Source: VRUE01 sp963701265
Lineage (GTDB): Bacteria; Actinomycetota; Thermoleophilia; Solirubrobacterales; 70-9
DNA: 64,000 nucleotides
Direction of reading: 5' to 3'
Assembly: GCA_963701265.1 (NCBI GenBank)
Contig: OY969581.1
Span: forward strand, 1,240,001 to 1,304,000
How positions within the stretch are numbered: position 1 is the stretch's first letter; each line of letters opens with the position of its first letter. Position numbers and translations under genes: made by a program. Shown here piece by piece: positions 55,842 through 63,994 of the stretch. Below the pieces are notes generated by a model. That model saw only the letters and a list, made by a program, of their open reading frames with translations. It had not been told where the DNA came from and did no database searches.

Positions 55842-57743
55842 TTAGGCGTCCTCGCGGACGCCGCCCATCTCGGTGAAGACCGCGGTGGGGCCGCCGTCCT
55901 CGCGCTGCTCGTCGGCGATCACGTGCGAGACGGCGTTGATCAATGCCAGGTGGGTGAAGGCCTGGGGGAAGTTGCCGAGGTGGCGGCCGCTCTGGGGCTC
56001 CAGCTCCTCGGCGAAGAGGTCGAGCCAGCCCGCCGCCTCGAGCAGCCGCTCGCAGAGCGTCCGTGCCCGCGCCGCCTCGCCGATCTCCGAGAGCGCCGAG
56101 ACGAGCCAGAAGGAGCAGATCAGGAACGTGCCCTCCTCGCCACTGAGCCCGTCGTCGGTCTCCTCGACCTTGTAGCGGAGCACGAGGCCGTGTTCGGTCA
56201 GGTCGTCGGCGATCGCCTCGACCGTGGCCCGCACGCGCGGGTCGTCGGCGGGGAGGAAGCGCAGCAGCGGGATCAGCAGGGTGGAGGCGTCGAGCGCGTC
56301 GGTCTCATAGTGCTGGCGGAAGACGCCGTCGCGGCAGCCGCGCTCGAGGATCTCCGCCTTCATCTCGTCCGCCTTCTGCCGCCATTCGCCGGCCAGGTCG
56401 TCGATGCCGATCTCGCCGGCGAGACGGGCGCCGCGGTCGACCGCGACCCAGATCATCAGCTTCGAGGAGACGTAGTGCTTGGGCTCGCCACGCGACTCCC
56501 AGATTCCCTGGTCGGGGTTCGGCCAAGCCTCGATCGCCGCTTCGACCTGGTGGCGAATCAGCTGCCGGTCCGCCTGTGTGCCACTGCCCCGCAGCGCCTT
56601 GAAGTGCAGGTAGATCGAGTCGAGCAGGGCGCCCCAGACGTCGTTTTGGCGCTGGTCGTAGGCGCCGTTGCCGATCCGCACCGGCCGGGCGCCGCCGTAG
56701 CCGCTGAGGTGGTCGAGCGTGCTCTCGGTGAGGTCACGCTCGCCGCCGATCCCGTACATGATCTGCAGGTTCGGGTTCGTCTTGCAGACACTGAGGATGA
56801 AGCGCATGAAGTCGCGCGCCTCCTGGTCGAAGCCGAGCGTGTGCAGGGCCCAGAGGGTGAAGGTGGAGTCGCGGATCCAGCTGTAGCGGTAGTCCCAGTT
56901 GCGTTCGCCGCCGGGGGTCTCCGGCAGCGAGGTGGTGGGGGCGGCGACGATCGCGCCGCTCGGGGTGTAGGTGAGGCCCTTCAGCACCAGGGCGGAGCGC
57001 TGCAGGTGGACCCGCCATGGATGGTCGGGAAAGTCGCCCGCGCGCAGCCACTCGCGCCAGAACTCTTCGGTCGAGTCGAGTCGCTCCAGCGCCTCCGGCG
57101 CGCTGCGCGGGCCGCCGAGGTCGCCGTCGCCCCAGGTAACAGCGCAGAAGCCGCTCTCGTCCTCGCGCAGGCGCAGCCTGCCGCGGGCGGCACCGTCGTT
57201 GTCGAGAGTCAGCTCCATGTCGCTGGTCAGGCAGAGCTCGGTGCCGTCGCTGCCGCGGGCCATCGCTTCGCCCAGCTCGCCACCGCTCCAGACAGCGGTC
57301 TCGGCGCCGTAGCCAAAGCGCGGCAGGCACTCCATCTCAACCTCAACCTCGCCGTCGATGCAGGTGAAGAGGCGCAGCAGCGAGCGGTCGGACTCGTGCC
57401 CGGTCTGGGGGCGGCCGTCCGAACCATCGCCGCCCGGCACCCACTCGGCGATCGAGAGCATGTCGTGGGTGACGAGCCAGCCCGTGTCGGTCACCCAGGT
57501 CGTCTCGATCACCAGCGTGCCGGGCTCGTAGCGGCGGCTGATCGGCACGATCACGCCCTTCGGGGCGAGCTTGAAGTGGCCGGCGCCGCGGTCGAGCAGG
57601 GCGCCGAAGGCGCTGGGGGAGTCGAAGCGGGGCAGGCAGAGCCACTCGATCGCCCCGTCATAGGAGACCAGGGCGCTGGTGTGGCAGTCGGAGAGGAAGC
57701 CGTAGCCGCCGATCGGTGGGAAGCGCTCGTCTGCGGGGCTCAC
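55842..57743 (-). CDS. Glycoside hydrolase family 15 (glucoamylase/trehalase-like)
   Basis: This is a 633-residue protein. The N-terminal beta domain (IGGYGFLSDCHTSALVSYDGAIEWLCLPRFDSPSAFGALLD) and the (alpha/alpha)6 barrel (ERNWDYRYSWIRDSTFTLWALHTLGF; NGAYDQRQNDVWGALLD; GIWESRGEPKHYVSSKLMIWVAVDRGARLA) follow actinobacterial GH15 enzymes, including trehalases. The general acid and base are expected at Glu in IWESRGEP and in the C-terminal GEEGTFLICSFWLV. There is no signal peptide, so it acts in the cytoplasm on trehalose or maltodextrin. The substrate cannot be decided. Confidence 0.9.
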   Translation of the reverse strand: MSPADERFPPIGGYGFLSDCHTSALVSYDGAIEWLCLPRFDSPSAFGALLDRGAGHFKLAPKGVIVPISRRYEPGTLVIETTWVTDTGWLVTHDMLSIAEWVPGGDGSDGRPQTGHESDRSLLRLFTCIDGEVEVEMECLPRFGYGAETAVWSGGELGEAMARGSDGTELCLTSDMELTLDNDGAARGRLRLREDESGFCAVTWGDGDLGGPRSAPEALERLDSTEEFWREWLRAGDFPDHPWRVHLQRSALVLKGLTYTPSGAIVAAPTTSLPETPGGERNWDYRYSWIRDSTFTLWALHTLGFDQEARDFMRFILSVCKTNPNLQIMYGIGGERDLTESTLDHLSGYGGARPVRIGNGAYDQRQNDVWGALLDSIYLHFKALRGSGTQADRQLIRHQVEAAIEAWPNPDQGIWESRGEPKHYVSSKLMIWVAVDRGARLAGEIGIDDLAGEWRQKADEMKAEILERGCRDGVFRQHYETDALDASTLLIPLLRFLPADDPRVRATVEAIADDLTEHGLVLRYKVEETDDGLSGEEGTFLICSFWLVSALSEIGEAARARTLCERLLEAAGWLDLFAEELEPQSGRHLGNFPQAFTHLALINAVSHVIADEQREDGGPTAVFTEMGGVREDA

Positions 57744-57763
57744 GGAGGTGCCAAGCTACCACC

Positions 57764-58681
57764 GTGAGCAGCGTTCTCTTTGCCCACGTGGCTGGGGCTT
57801 TCGCCCCGGTCGAGGTCTTCCCGATCACGATCGGCGCGGTCGCCTACTGGGCCCGGGCGCGGACCCTCTCCTGGGACGGCCGCCCGGTGCCGCTCTGGCG
57901 CCAGCTCTGCTTCGGCAGCGGCCTGCTCTTGATCTCAGTCGCCCTGTTCAGCCCGATCGGCCACATCGCCGAGGAGCTGGTCATCGCTCACATGGCTGAG
58001 CACCTCTTGATCGGGGACTTGGCGACGCTGCTGATTGTCCTTGGCCTGACCAAAGGGCTCCTGCAGCCAATCCTCTCGATCCGGCTCTTCAACCGCCTCC
58101 AGATTCTCGCCCACCCGCTCGTCGCCCTGCCGCTTTGGGCTCTCAACTTCTACCTCTGGCACATCCCGGGGCTCTATGGCGCCGCCTACGGCGCCGCCCC
58201 GATGCACGCGCTCGAGCACAGCTGCTTCCTCTTCTTCGGCTGCCTGATGTGGATGCCGATCTTCGGCCCGCTGCCGAAGCCGGAGTGGTTCACCGCCGGC
58301 TGGAAGGTCGCTTACGTGATCGCGGTTCGCTTCGCCGGGGCCGTGCTCGGCAACGTGCTGATGTGGTCGGGCTCCGTTCTCTACGACGTCTACGGCAAAG
58401 GCGAGCAGTTTTGGGGGATCTCGCCGATCGGCGACCAGAGCACGGCCGGCGCGATCATGATGGTCGAGGGCACCTTTCTCGCCCTCGGCGTGCTCGCCTG
58501 GATCTTCTTCGAGGTGGCGCGCGAAGGCAGCGAGCGCCAGCGCCTGCTCGAGCTGGCCGAGGAGCGGGGGTTCGCCCTCGACGAGCGGCGGGCGCAGCGC
58601 GCAGTTGCGGCGGGCCACGCCGACCTGCTCGAACAGCGGATAGTCGCCGCTTCCGATGAGCCCGAGCGCGAGCCCGTCTGA
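57764..58681 (+). CDS. CtaG/caa3-type cytochrome c oxidase assembly protein
   Basis: This 305-residue protein starts at GTG 57764 and has about seven membrane helices. LFSPIGHIAEELVIAHMAEHLLIGDLATLLIVLGL, WHIPGLYGAAYGAAPMHALEHSCFLFFGCLMWMPIFG and GDQSTAGAIMMVEGTFLAL carry the conserved His residues (HMAEH, HALEH) of the caa3_CtaG family, thought to deliver copper to heme-copper oxidases. It is divergent from GH15 by 20 bases. It overlaps the next gene by 26 bases. No oxidase subunit is in the window. Confidence 0.88.
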   Translation: MSSVLFAHVAGAFAPVEVFPITIGAVAYWARARTLSWDGRPVPLWRQLCFGSGLLLISVALFSPIGHIAEELVIAHMAEHLLIGDLATLLIVLGLTKGLLQPILSIRLFNRLQILAHPLVALPLWALNFYLWHIPGLYGAAYGAAPMHALEHSCFLFFGCLMWMPIFGPLPKPEWFTAGWKVAYVIAVRFAGAVLGNVLMWSGSVLYDVYGKGEQFWGISPIGDQSTAGAIMMVEGTFLALGVLAWIFFEVAREGSERQRLLELAEERGFALDERRAQRAVAAGHADLLEQRIVAASDEPEREPV

Positions 58682-60173
58682 GCCCGGCCAGCGGCGCCTG
58701 CTGGCGCTGCTCGTCTTCGTCGTCGGCGCCGCCAGCCTCGGCGCCGAGATCGCTGCGGCGCGCTTGCTGGCGCCCTACTTCGGCGCCTCGACCGTGGTCT
58801 GGGCGAACACCATCGGTGTCGTACTCGTCGCCCTCTCGGTCGGCTACTGGTTCGGTGGCCGCTTCGCTGATCGCCATCCGCATATGCGCGGCCTCTGCCT
58901 TCTGGTTCTTGCGGCGGCGCTGCTGATCGCCGTCGTGCCGTTTGCCGCCCGCCCCTTCCTCAGCTTCTCGGTAGACGCTTTCGACAGCGTCTCGGTCGGT
59001 GGTTTCGCCGGTTCGCTCTTTGGCGTGCTGGTTCTGGTCGCGGTGCCGGTGACTTTGCTCGGCGCGGCGGCGCCCTGGGCGGTGCGACTGGCGGTTGCCG
59101 ATGTCGACCGTTCGGGCGAGGTGGTGGGGAGGCTGTACGCGACCTCGACTGCCGGCTCGCTGCTCGGCACGATGCTGGCGGCGCTGCTGCTGATCCCGCT
59201 GCTCGGCACCCAGCGCACCTTCCTCGTCTTCGCCCTGGCCCTCGCGCTCGTAGCGGTGGCCGGGCTGGGCTGGCGCTTTCTCGCCGTCCCCGCTCTGCTC
59301 GTCCTGGTCTTCTCCTTGCCCGTGGGCACGATCAAGGCCGCGGACACCGGTCGCGTTCTCTACGAGGCGGAGACGACGCAGGAGTACGCGCGAGTGGTCG
59401 AACGGCCCGACGGCAGCCGGGTGCTGGAGCTGAACGAGGGGCAGGCCGTGCACTCGCTCTACCGGCCGGGGAGCTACCTGACCGGTGACTACTGGGACGG
59501 GCAGCTGGTCCTGCCGTTTGCTGCAAGTAGCCGAGCGCCCCAGCGGATTGCCATCCTCGGCAACGGCGCCGGAACGGTGGCGCGGGCCTACGGTCACTTC
59601 TTTCCGGGCACCGCGGTCGACGCGGTTGAGATCGACGGCGAGCTGACCGAGCTCGGGCGCCGCTTCTTCGACCTGCGCAACCCGCGCATGCGGACTTACA
59701 CCGAGGACGCCCGGCCCTGGTTGCGCCGTTCTGACGGCGGCTACGGCGCGATCATGGTCGATGCCTATCGCCAGCCGTACATTCCCTTCTACCTGGCGAC
59801 GCGCGAGTTTTTCGAGCTCGCCCGCGACCGTCTGGCGCCGGGCGGCGTGGTGATCGTCAACGTCGGTCACCCGGAGGGGAGCGATGAGCTGGAGCGGGTG
59901 CTGGGGCAGACGATGGCGGCGGCCTTCCCGGTCGTTGCGCGCTACCCGATCGAGTCGACCAACACCTTGCTGCTGGCCAGCGAGGCGCCGCTCTCCGCCG
60001 CGAACCTTGTTCGCAGCGCGGCCGAGCTACCACTGGCGCTGCGTCCGCTTGCCCGCGAGGCGGCGGTCGCGCTGGAGCCACGGCTCGCCGGCGGCGAGGT
60101 CTATACGGACGATCGCGCCCCGGTCGAGTGGCTCGTCGACTCCTCCCTGCTGGAATACGCGAATGAGGAGTAG
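58656..60173 (+). CDS. Spermidine synthase-like domain fused to membrane helices
   Basis: This is a 505-residue protein. The first 220 or so residues hold seven or so membrane helices (LGAEIAAARLLAPYFGASTVVWANTIGVVLVALSVGYWFGGRFAD ... TSTAGSLLGTMLAALLLIPLLGT). The C-terminal 250 form a methyltransferase-like spermidine-synthase fold (IAILGNGAGTVARAYGHFFPGTAVDAVEIDGELTELGRRFF, then GYGAIMVDAYRQPYIPFYLATREFFELARDRLAPGGVVIVN). The polyamine site D.Y appears as VDAYRQP. The fused form is common in bacteria, but its product is rarely tested. It overlaps the ctaG-like gene by 26 bases. Confidence 0.87.
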   Translation: MSPSASPSEPGQRRLLALLVFVVGAASLGAEIAAARLLAPYFGASTVVWANTIGVVLVALSVGYWFGGRFADRHPHMRGLCLLVLAAALLIAVVPFAARPFLSFSVDAFDSVSVGGFAGSLFGVLVLVAVPVTLLGAAAPWAVRLAVADVDRSGEVVGRLYATSTAGSLLGTMLAALLLIPLLGTQRTFLVFALALALVAVAGLGWRFLAVPALLVLVFSLPVGTIKAADTGRVLYEAETTQEYARVVERPDGSRVLELNEGQAVHSLYRPGSYLTGDYWDGQLVLPFAASSRAPQRIAILGNGAGTVARAYGHFFPGTAVDAVEIDGELTELGRRFFDLRNPRMRTYTEDARPWLRRSDGGYGAIMVDAYRQPYIPFYLATREFFELARDRLAPGGVVIVNVGHPEGSDELERVLGQTMAAAFPVVARYPIESTNTLLLASEAPLSAANLVRSAAELPLALRPLAREAAVALEPRLAGGEVYTDDRAPVEWLVDSSLLEYANEE

Positions 60174-60179
60174 CCGCTG

Positions 60180-60323
60180 ATGAGAAGCAGTCGAGGAGCC
60201 CGGCCTTTGGTTCGGGCGCGAGCCTGGCTCGTCACCGGCCCGCCGGGCCGCGGCCTGGCCTTCGCGATCGACTTTGCGATTGCCGTCCGCACCGGTCTCG
60301 CCGAGCGCCGCCGCCGGGTGTAA
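60180..60323 (+). CDS. Possible 47-residue basic protein
   Basis: An ATG six bases after the spermidine-synthase-like stop opens a 47-codon frame with a short hydrophobic stretch (GLAFAIDFAIAV) between Arg-rich ends (SSRGARPLVRARAW; GLAERRRRV). Position and the amphipathic, membrane-adjacent composition suggest a real small protein, but there is no family to support it. A short hairpin CCCCG-TAG-CGGGG follows at 60334-60346. Confidence 0.4.
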   Translation: MRSSRGARPLVRARAWLVTGPPGRGLAFAIDFAIAVRTGLAERRRRV

Positions 60324-60389
60324 CGCTTTGTCCCCCCGTAGCGGGGATAAAACGTTGCACCACCGGTCATCGTCTAGGGTCTCGCGTTC

Positions 60390-61778
60390 GTGAAGACCGA
60401 GGTCACAGAGCTGCCCGACTCGCGTGTGCGGGTCGAGGTGGAGGTTCCCGCCGACCTGGTTGGTCGCGGCCTGCAGCGTTCTGCCCGCAGCTTGGCGCGG
60501 GAGATGAAAATGCCCGGCTTCCGCAAGGGCAAAGCGCCGCCCTCGCTGGTGATCCAGCGGCTTGGCCTCGGCACGGTGTTGCAGGAGGCGATCCGCGAGT
60601 CACTCCCTGAGTGGTACGAGCAGGGGTTGCTCAGCTCGGGCATCAGCCCGGTTGGCGATCCCAACATCGAGATCGTCTCCGCGCCCGAGGCCGAGGACGA
60701 GCCGCTCAGCTTCAAATTCGAGATCGGCGTGCGGCCGCCGGCGAAGCTCGGGGAGTACAAGGGGCTTGAGGTCGGCAAGGCCGAGGCGGAGCCGACCGAC
60801 GAGATCGTCGACCGCGAGGTCGAGCGCATTCGCACTGGCTTCACCAAGTTGGAGCCGGTTGAGCGCGCCGCTGCTGAGGGTGACGTGCTGCTGGTCGATT
60901 TCGAGGGCTTGCGCGACGGCAAAGCCTTCGAGGGCGGCAAGGCGTCGGACTACTTGTTGGAGTTGGGTGGCGGCCAGCTGATCGAGGGCTTCGAGGAGCA
61001 GCTGACCGGAGCCGAAGCCGGCGAAGAGCGCAAGATCGAGGTCACCTTCCCCGAGGACTACCAGGCCGAGGAACTGGCGGGCGAGGACGCCGTCTTCATG
61101 GTTGATGTCAAGGAGGTCCGGGAGAAGATCCTTCCCGACCTCGATGACGACTTCGCTTCGGAGGCTTCTGAGTTCGAGACGATGGACGAGCTCCGCGCCG
61201 ACATCGCCAAACGGGTCAGCGAGGCGGTCGACGAGCGGGCCGAGCAGGACTTCCGCGTCGCCGCGGTCGATGCCGCCGTTGATGCCGCCAGCGTCGAGAT
61301 GCCCGACGCCCTGGTCGAGGCCCGCGCGCAGGAGCGCTGGGACCGGGTTGAGCGCCAGCTGGCTTCCAGGGGCATGGACCCCAACACGTACCTTCAGATG
61401 CAGGGCAAAACCCGCGAGGAGCTGCTCGAAGAATCAAAACCCGATGCCCTGCGTGAGCTCAAGCGCGAGTCGGTCCTAGCGGCGATCGCCGAGGCCGAGG
61501 CGATCGAGGTCTCCGAGGAGGAGATGGTCGAGGCCTTGGCCCACACCGCCGAGCACGAGCGCACCACGCCGGAGAAGCTGCTGGAGCGCCTGCGCGAGAA
61601 CGGCCGCGACAAGATGGTCCGCGAGGACATCGCCGTGCGCAAGGCGATCGACTTGGTCGCCGAGTCGTCCAAACCGATCCCGCTCGAGCAGGCCGAGGCC
61701 CGTGAGAAAATCTGGACACCGGAGAAAGAGGAGGGCGAAGAGAAGCCTTCCGAGCTCTGGACACCTGACGCCGACTAA
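60390..61778 (+). CDS. tig: Trigger factor (ribosome-associated chaperone / prolyl isomerase)
   Basis: This 462-residue protein starts at GTG 60390. The ribosome-binding domain carries the signature MPGFRKGKAPPSLV at about residues 43-56. The FKBP-like isomerase domain is near 155-240 (VLLVDFEGLRDGKAFEGG, GFEEQLTGAEAGEERKIEVTFPEDY). The remaining helical part is the C-terminal chaperone arm, ending in an acidic tail (EKEEGEEKPSELWTPDAD). It binds nascent chains at the ribosome exit. The last 66 bases are duplicated 1150 bases downstream by the tandem repeat. Confidence 0.95.
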   Translation: MKTEVTELPDSRVRVEVEVPADLVGRGLQRSARSLAREMKMPGFRKGKAPPSLVIQRLGLGTVLQEAIRESLPEWYEQGLLSSGISPVGDPNIEIVSAPEAEDEPLSFKFEIGVRPPAKLGEYKGLEVGKAEAEPTDEIVDREVERIRTGFTKLEPVERAAAEGDVLLVDFEGLRDGKAFEGGKASDYLLELGGGQLIEGFEEQLTGAEAGEERKIEVTFPEDYQAEELAGEDAVFMVDVKEVREKILPDLDDDFASEASEFETMDELRADIAKRVSEAVDERAEQDFRVAAVDAAVDAASVEMPDALVEARAQERWDRVERQLASRGMDPNTYLQMQGKTREELLEESKPDALRELKRESVLAAIAEAEAIEVSEEEMVEALAHTAEHERTTPEKLLERLRENGRDKMVREDIAVRKAIDLVAESSKPIPLEQAEAREKIWTPEKEEGEEKPSELWTPDAD

Positions 61779-61989
61779 GTTCCGTCGTACGCGAAAGCGA
61801 TCACCCAAATATTTTCTATCAGTCGGAGATCTTCCTTGTGCTCTGGCGCGTAGGGGCGGCCGATTTACGGGCGGGCGGAAAACCCCGCCCCGAGCGCCCT
61901 TGATCTAGCTGGCATCGGTGGGAGAAGTAGCGAGGCAGGCGTGCATTTCCGTTTGCGCCCTGTCAAACCCATCGAAAGTTGGAGGCAGC

Positions 61990-62706
61990 ATGCAAGCTAG
62001 ACGTGTCAAGATTTTGGGCCTGTCCCTACTCGCCCTCGGTGCTTTTTTGGCGGTAAGTGCCTCCGTGGCACAGGCAAAATACCTAGTTTTAGTGAATAAA
62101 ACCGCCAAAAGCTCGGTGAAATTTAAAGGATCTTTGGAAGGGGGCAGATTCTTAGTTCCGGGGCTCAATCTGAAAATCAAATGCACAAAAGGTGCAGTTG
62201 CAGGTTCCGCTGCGCTGAGTGAAGAAAATAAAAAACTCGACGGATCGGTGACAGCCACGTTTACAGGCTGTGTCGTGCTTGAATTCGAAAAAACCTGTTT
62301 CCCAATGAGCAAAGCTGGTGGCGTCGCACAAGCAAACGGCACTATTGTCGCGGCGGCCACCATTAAAGCGTTCATGGGAGGACCGGCCGGTTACTTTGTC
62401 AGAGCGGAATCAAAAGCAGGATCCCCCTTCACAAGTATCGAAATTTTAGGTGCGTCATGTCCGCTGGAAGAGGTTAACGGTGAAGCGTTAGGATCAGTTG
62501 CTTTCAAAATCGAAAGCCCGTTAGAAGACGTGCTAACGCACGGCATAGAACTCTTCGAACAATCACTGGACTACAGTGGAAATAGCGCGACACTGGAGAA
62601 TGACGCCGGCAGCACCGCGCTGAAAGGCTCGGTGCAAGAGGAAACTGGCGCAACAACGGGTCTTCACTTAGAAAATTTACCCGGTTGTGAACCTGGCCCC
62701 TGCTAA
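61990..62706 (+). CDS. Secreted protein with atypical, AT-rich codon use (copy 1)
   Basis: This 238-residue protein starts at ATG 61990 after GGAGG. The signal peptide is QARRVKILGLSLLALGAFLAVSASVAQA. The mature part has two pairs of cysteines (NLKIKCTKGA, FTGCVVLEFEKTC, GASCPLEE, PGCEPGPC) and a beta-rich pattern. Seven TTA Leu codons and many AAA codons occur, against almost no TTA elsewhere in the window, suggesting recent acquisition or a special expression regime. I do not recognise the family with certainty; the pattern resembles lineage-specific secreted families of Thermoleophilia. An identical copy follows. Confidence 0.8.
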   Translation: MQARRVKILGLSLLALGAFLAVSASVAQAKYLVLVNKTAKSSVKFKGSLEGGRFLVPGLNLKIKCTKGAVAGSAALSEENKKLDGSVTATFTGCVVLEFEKTCFPMSKAGGVAQANGTIVAAATIKAFMGGPAGYFVRAESKAGSPFTSIEILGASCPLEEVNGEALGSVAFKIESPLEDVLTHGIELFEQSLDYSGNSATLENDAGSTALKGSVQEETGATTGLHLENLPGCEPGPC

Positions 62707-62758
62707 GACAGGCGGCCGGTGGGTTGTGTAGCAATGTAATGTATTGAGAACCAGAGCG

Positions 62759-62795
62759 ACCGGCAGGCCCAGGGTGTTCCTGGGGCCTTGCCGGT
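62759..62795 (+). terminator. Strong hairpin after secreted-protein copy 1
   Basis: ACCGGCAGGCCCAGG pairs with CCTGGGGCCTTGCCGGT around GTGTT, with two one-base bulges. It lies 53 bases after the stop, with TAAGTTAG behind it. It is a likely transcription terminator. Confidence 0.55.
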
Positions 62796-62807
62796 TAAGT
62801 TAGAGCG

Positions 62808-62844
62808 GCCGGTGGGCGCCAGGGCGCATCTGGAGCCCATCGGC
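62808..62844 (+). terminator. Second GCCGG hairpin
   Basis: GCCGGTGGGCGCCAG faces CTGGAGCCCATCGGC around GGCGCAT. It has one mismatch and one G-T pair and resembles the hairpin just before it. It is part of the duplicated unit. Confidence 0.5.
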
Positions 62845-62862
62845 AGGCTACTGATGGAGGAT

Positions 62863-62928
62863 TGGACACCGGAGAAAGAGGAGGGCGAAGAGAAGCCTTC
62901 CGAGCTCTGGACACCTGACGCCGACTAA
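62863..62928 (+). pseudogene. Duplicated trigger-factor 3' tail
   Basis: These 66 bases are identical to the last 66 of tig (61713-61778), including the stop. They encode only the final 21 residues without a start or the rest of the gene, so they are a remnant carried by the tandem duplication. Confidence 0.9.
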
Positions 62929-63139
62929 GTTCCGTCGTACGCGAAAGCGATCACCCAAATATTTTCTATCAGTCGGAGATCTTCCTTGTGCTCTGGCGCG
63001 TAGGGGCGGCCGATTTACGGGCGGGCGGAAAACCCCGCCCCGAGCGCCCTTGATCTAGCTGGCATCGGTGGGAGAAGTAGCGAGGCAGGCGTGCATTTCC
63101 GTTTGCGCCCTGTCAAACCCATCGAAAGTTGGAGGCAGC

Positions 63140-63856
63140 ATGCAAGCTAGACGTGTCAAGATTTTGGGCCTGTCCCTACTCGCCCTCGGTGCTTTTTTGG
63201 CGGTAAGTGCCTCCGTGGCACAGGCAAAATACCTAGTTTTAGTGAATAAAACCGCCAAAAGCTCGGTGAAATTTAAAGGATCTTTGGAAGGGGGCAGATT
63301 CTTAGTTCCGGGGCTCAATCTGAAAATCAAATGCACAAAAGGTGCAGTTGCAGGTTCCGCTGCGCTGAGTGAAGAAAATAAAAAACTCGACGGATCGGTG
63401 ACAGCCACGTTTACAGGCTGTGTCGTGCTTGAATTCGAAAAAACCTGTTTCCCAATGAGCAAAGCTGGTGGCGTCGCACAAGCAAACGGCACTATTGTCG
63501 CGGCGGCCACCATTAAAGCGTTCATGGGAGGACCGGCCGGTTACTTTGTCAGAGCGGAATCAAAAGCAGGATCCCCCTTCACAAGTATCGAAATTTTAGG
63601 TGCGTCATGTCCGCTGGAAGAGGTTAACGGTGAAGCGTTAGGATCAGTTGCTTTCAAAATCGAAAGCCCGTTAGAAGACGTGCTAACGCACGGCATAGAA
63701 CTCTTCGAACAATCACTGGACTACAGTGGAAATAGCGCGACACTGGAGAATGACGCCGGCAGCACCGCGCTGAAAGGCTCGGTGCAAGAGGAAACTGGCG
63801 CAACAACGGGTCTTCACTTAGAAAATTTACCCGGTTGTGAACCTGGCCCCTGCTAA
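63140..63856 (+). CDS. Secreted protein with atypical, AT-rich codon use (copy 2)
   Basis: Its protein sequence is identical to the product of 61990-62706, with the same GGAGG site, signal peptide, cysteines and seven TTA codons. Because the upstream 211 bases after tig are also copied, both copies should have the same promoter, if one lies there. Identity at all codon positions means the duplication is very recent, kept identical by gene conversion, or an assembly artefact. Confidence 0.78.
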   Translation: MQARRVKILGLSLLALGAFLAVSASVAQAKYLVLVNKTAKSSVKFKGSLEGGRFLVPGLNLKIKCTKGAVAGSAALSEENKKLDGSVTATFTGCVVLEFEKTCFPMSKAGGVAQANGTIVAAATIKAFMGGPAGYFVRAESKAGSPFTSIEILGASCPLEEVNGEALGSVAFKIESPLEDVLTHGIELFEQSLDYSGNSATLENDAGSTALKGSVQEETGATTGLHLENLPGCEPGPC

Positions 63857-63908
63857 GACAGGCGGCCGGTGGGTTGTGTAGCAATGTAATGTATTGAGAA
63901 CCAGAGCG

Positions 63909-63945
63909 ACCGGCAGGCCCAGGGTGTTCCTGGGGCCTTGCCGGT
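63909..63945 (+). terminator. Strong hairpin after secreted-protein copy 2
   Basis: It is identical to 62759-62795, offset by 1150 bases. It probably terminates the second copy's transcript. Confidence 0.5.
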
Positions 63946-63957
63946 TAAGTTAGAGCG

Positions 63958-63994
63958 GCCGGTGGGCGCCAGGGCGCATCTGGAGCCCATCGGC
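63958..63994 (+). terminator. Second GCCGG hairpin, copy 2
   Basis: It is identical to 62808-62844, offset by 1150 bases, and ends six bases before the window edge. Confidence 0.45.

Larger units (their letters stand above)
61713..62862. repeat. 1150-bp tandem duplication, unit 1
   Basis: It runs from the trigger-factor tail through a secreted-protein gene and two hairpins to the junction. Unit 2 begins at 62863 with the same bases; I see no mismatch at offset 1150 through to 64000. The base before each unit differs (C at 61712, T at 62862). Confidence 0.92.

Noticed and set aside
55740..57767. 675-residue rightward open frame over the GH15 gene
   Set aside because: Antisense shadow of a well-supported GH15 enzyme; Asp/Val/Gly-rich composition with no domain.
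60334..60346. CCCCG-TAG-CGGGG hairpin as a terminator before trigger factor
   Set aside because: Only five pairs and no T-run; it could equally be chance in GC-rich sequence.
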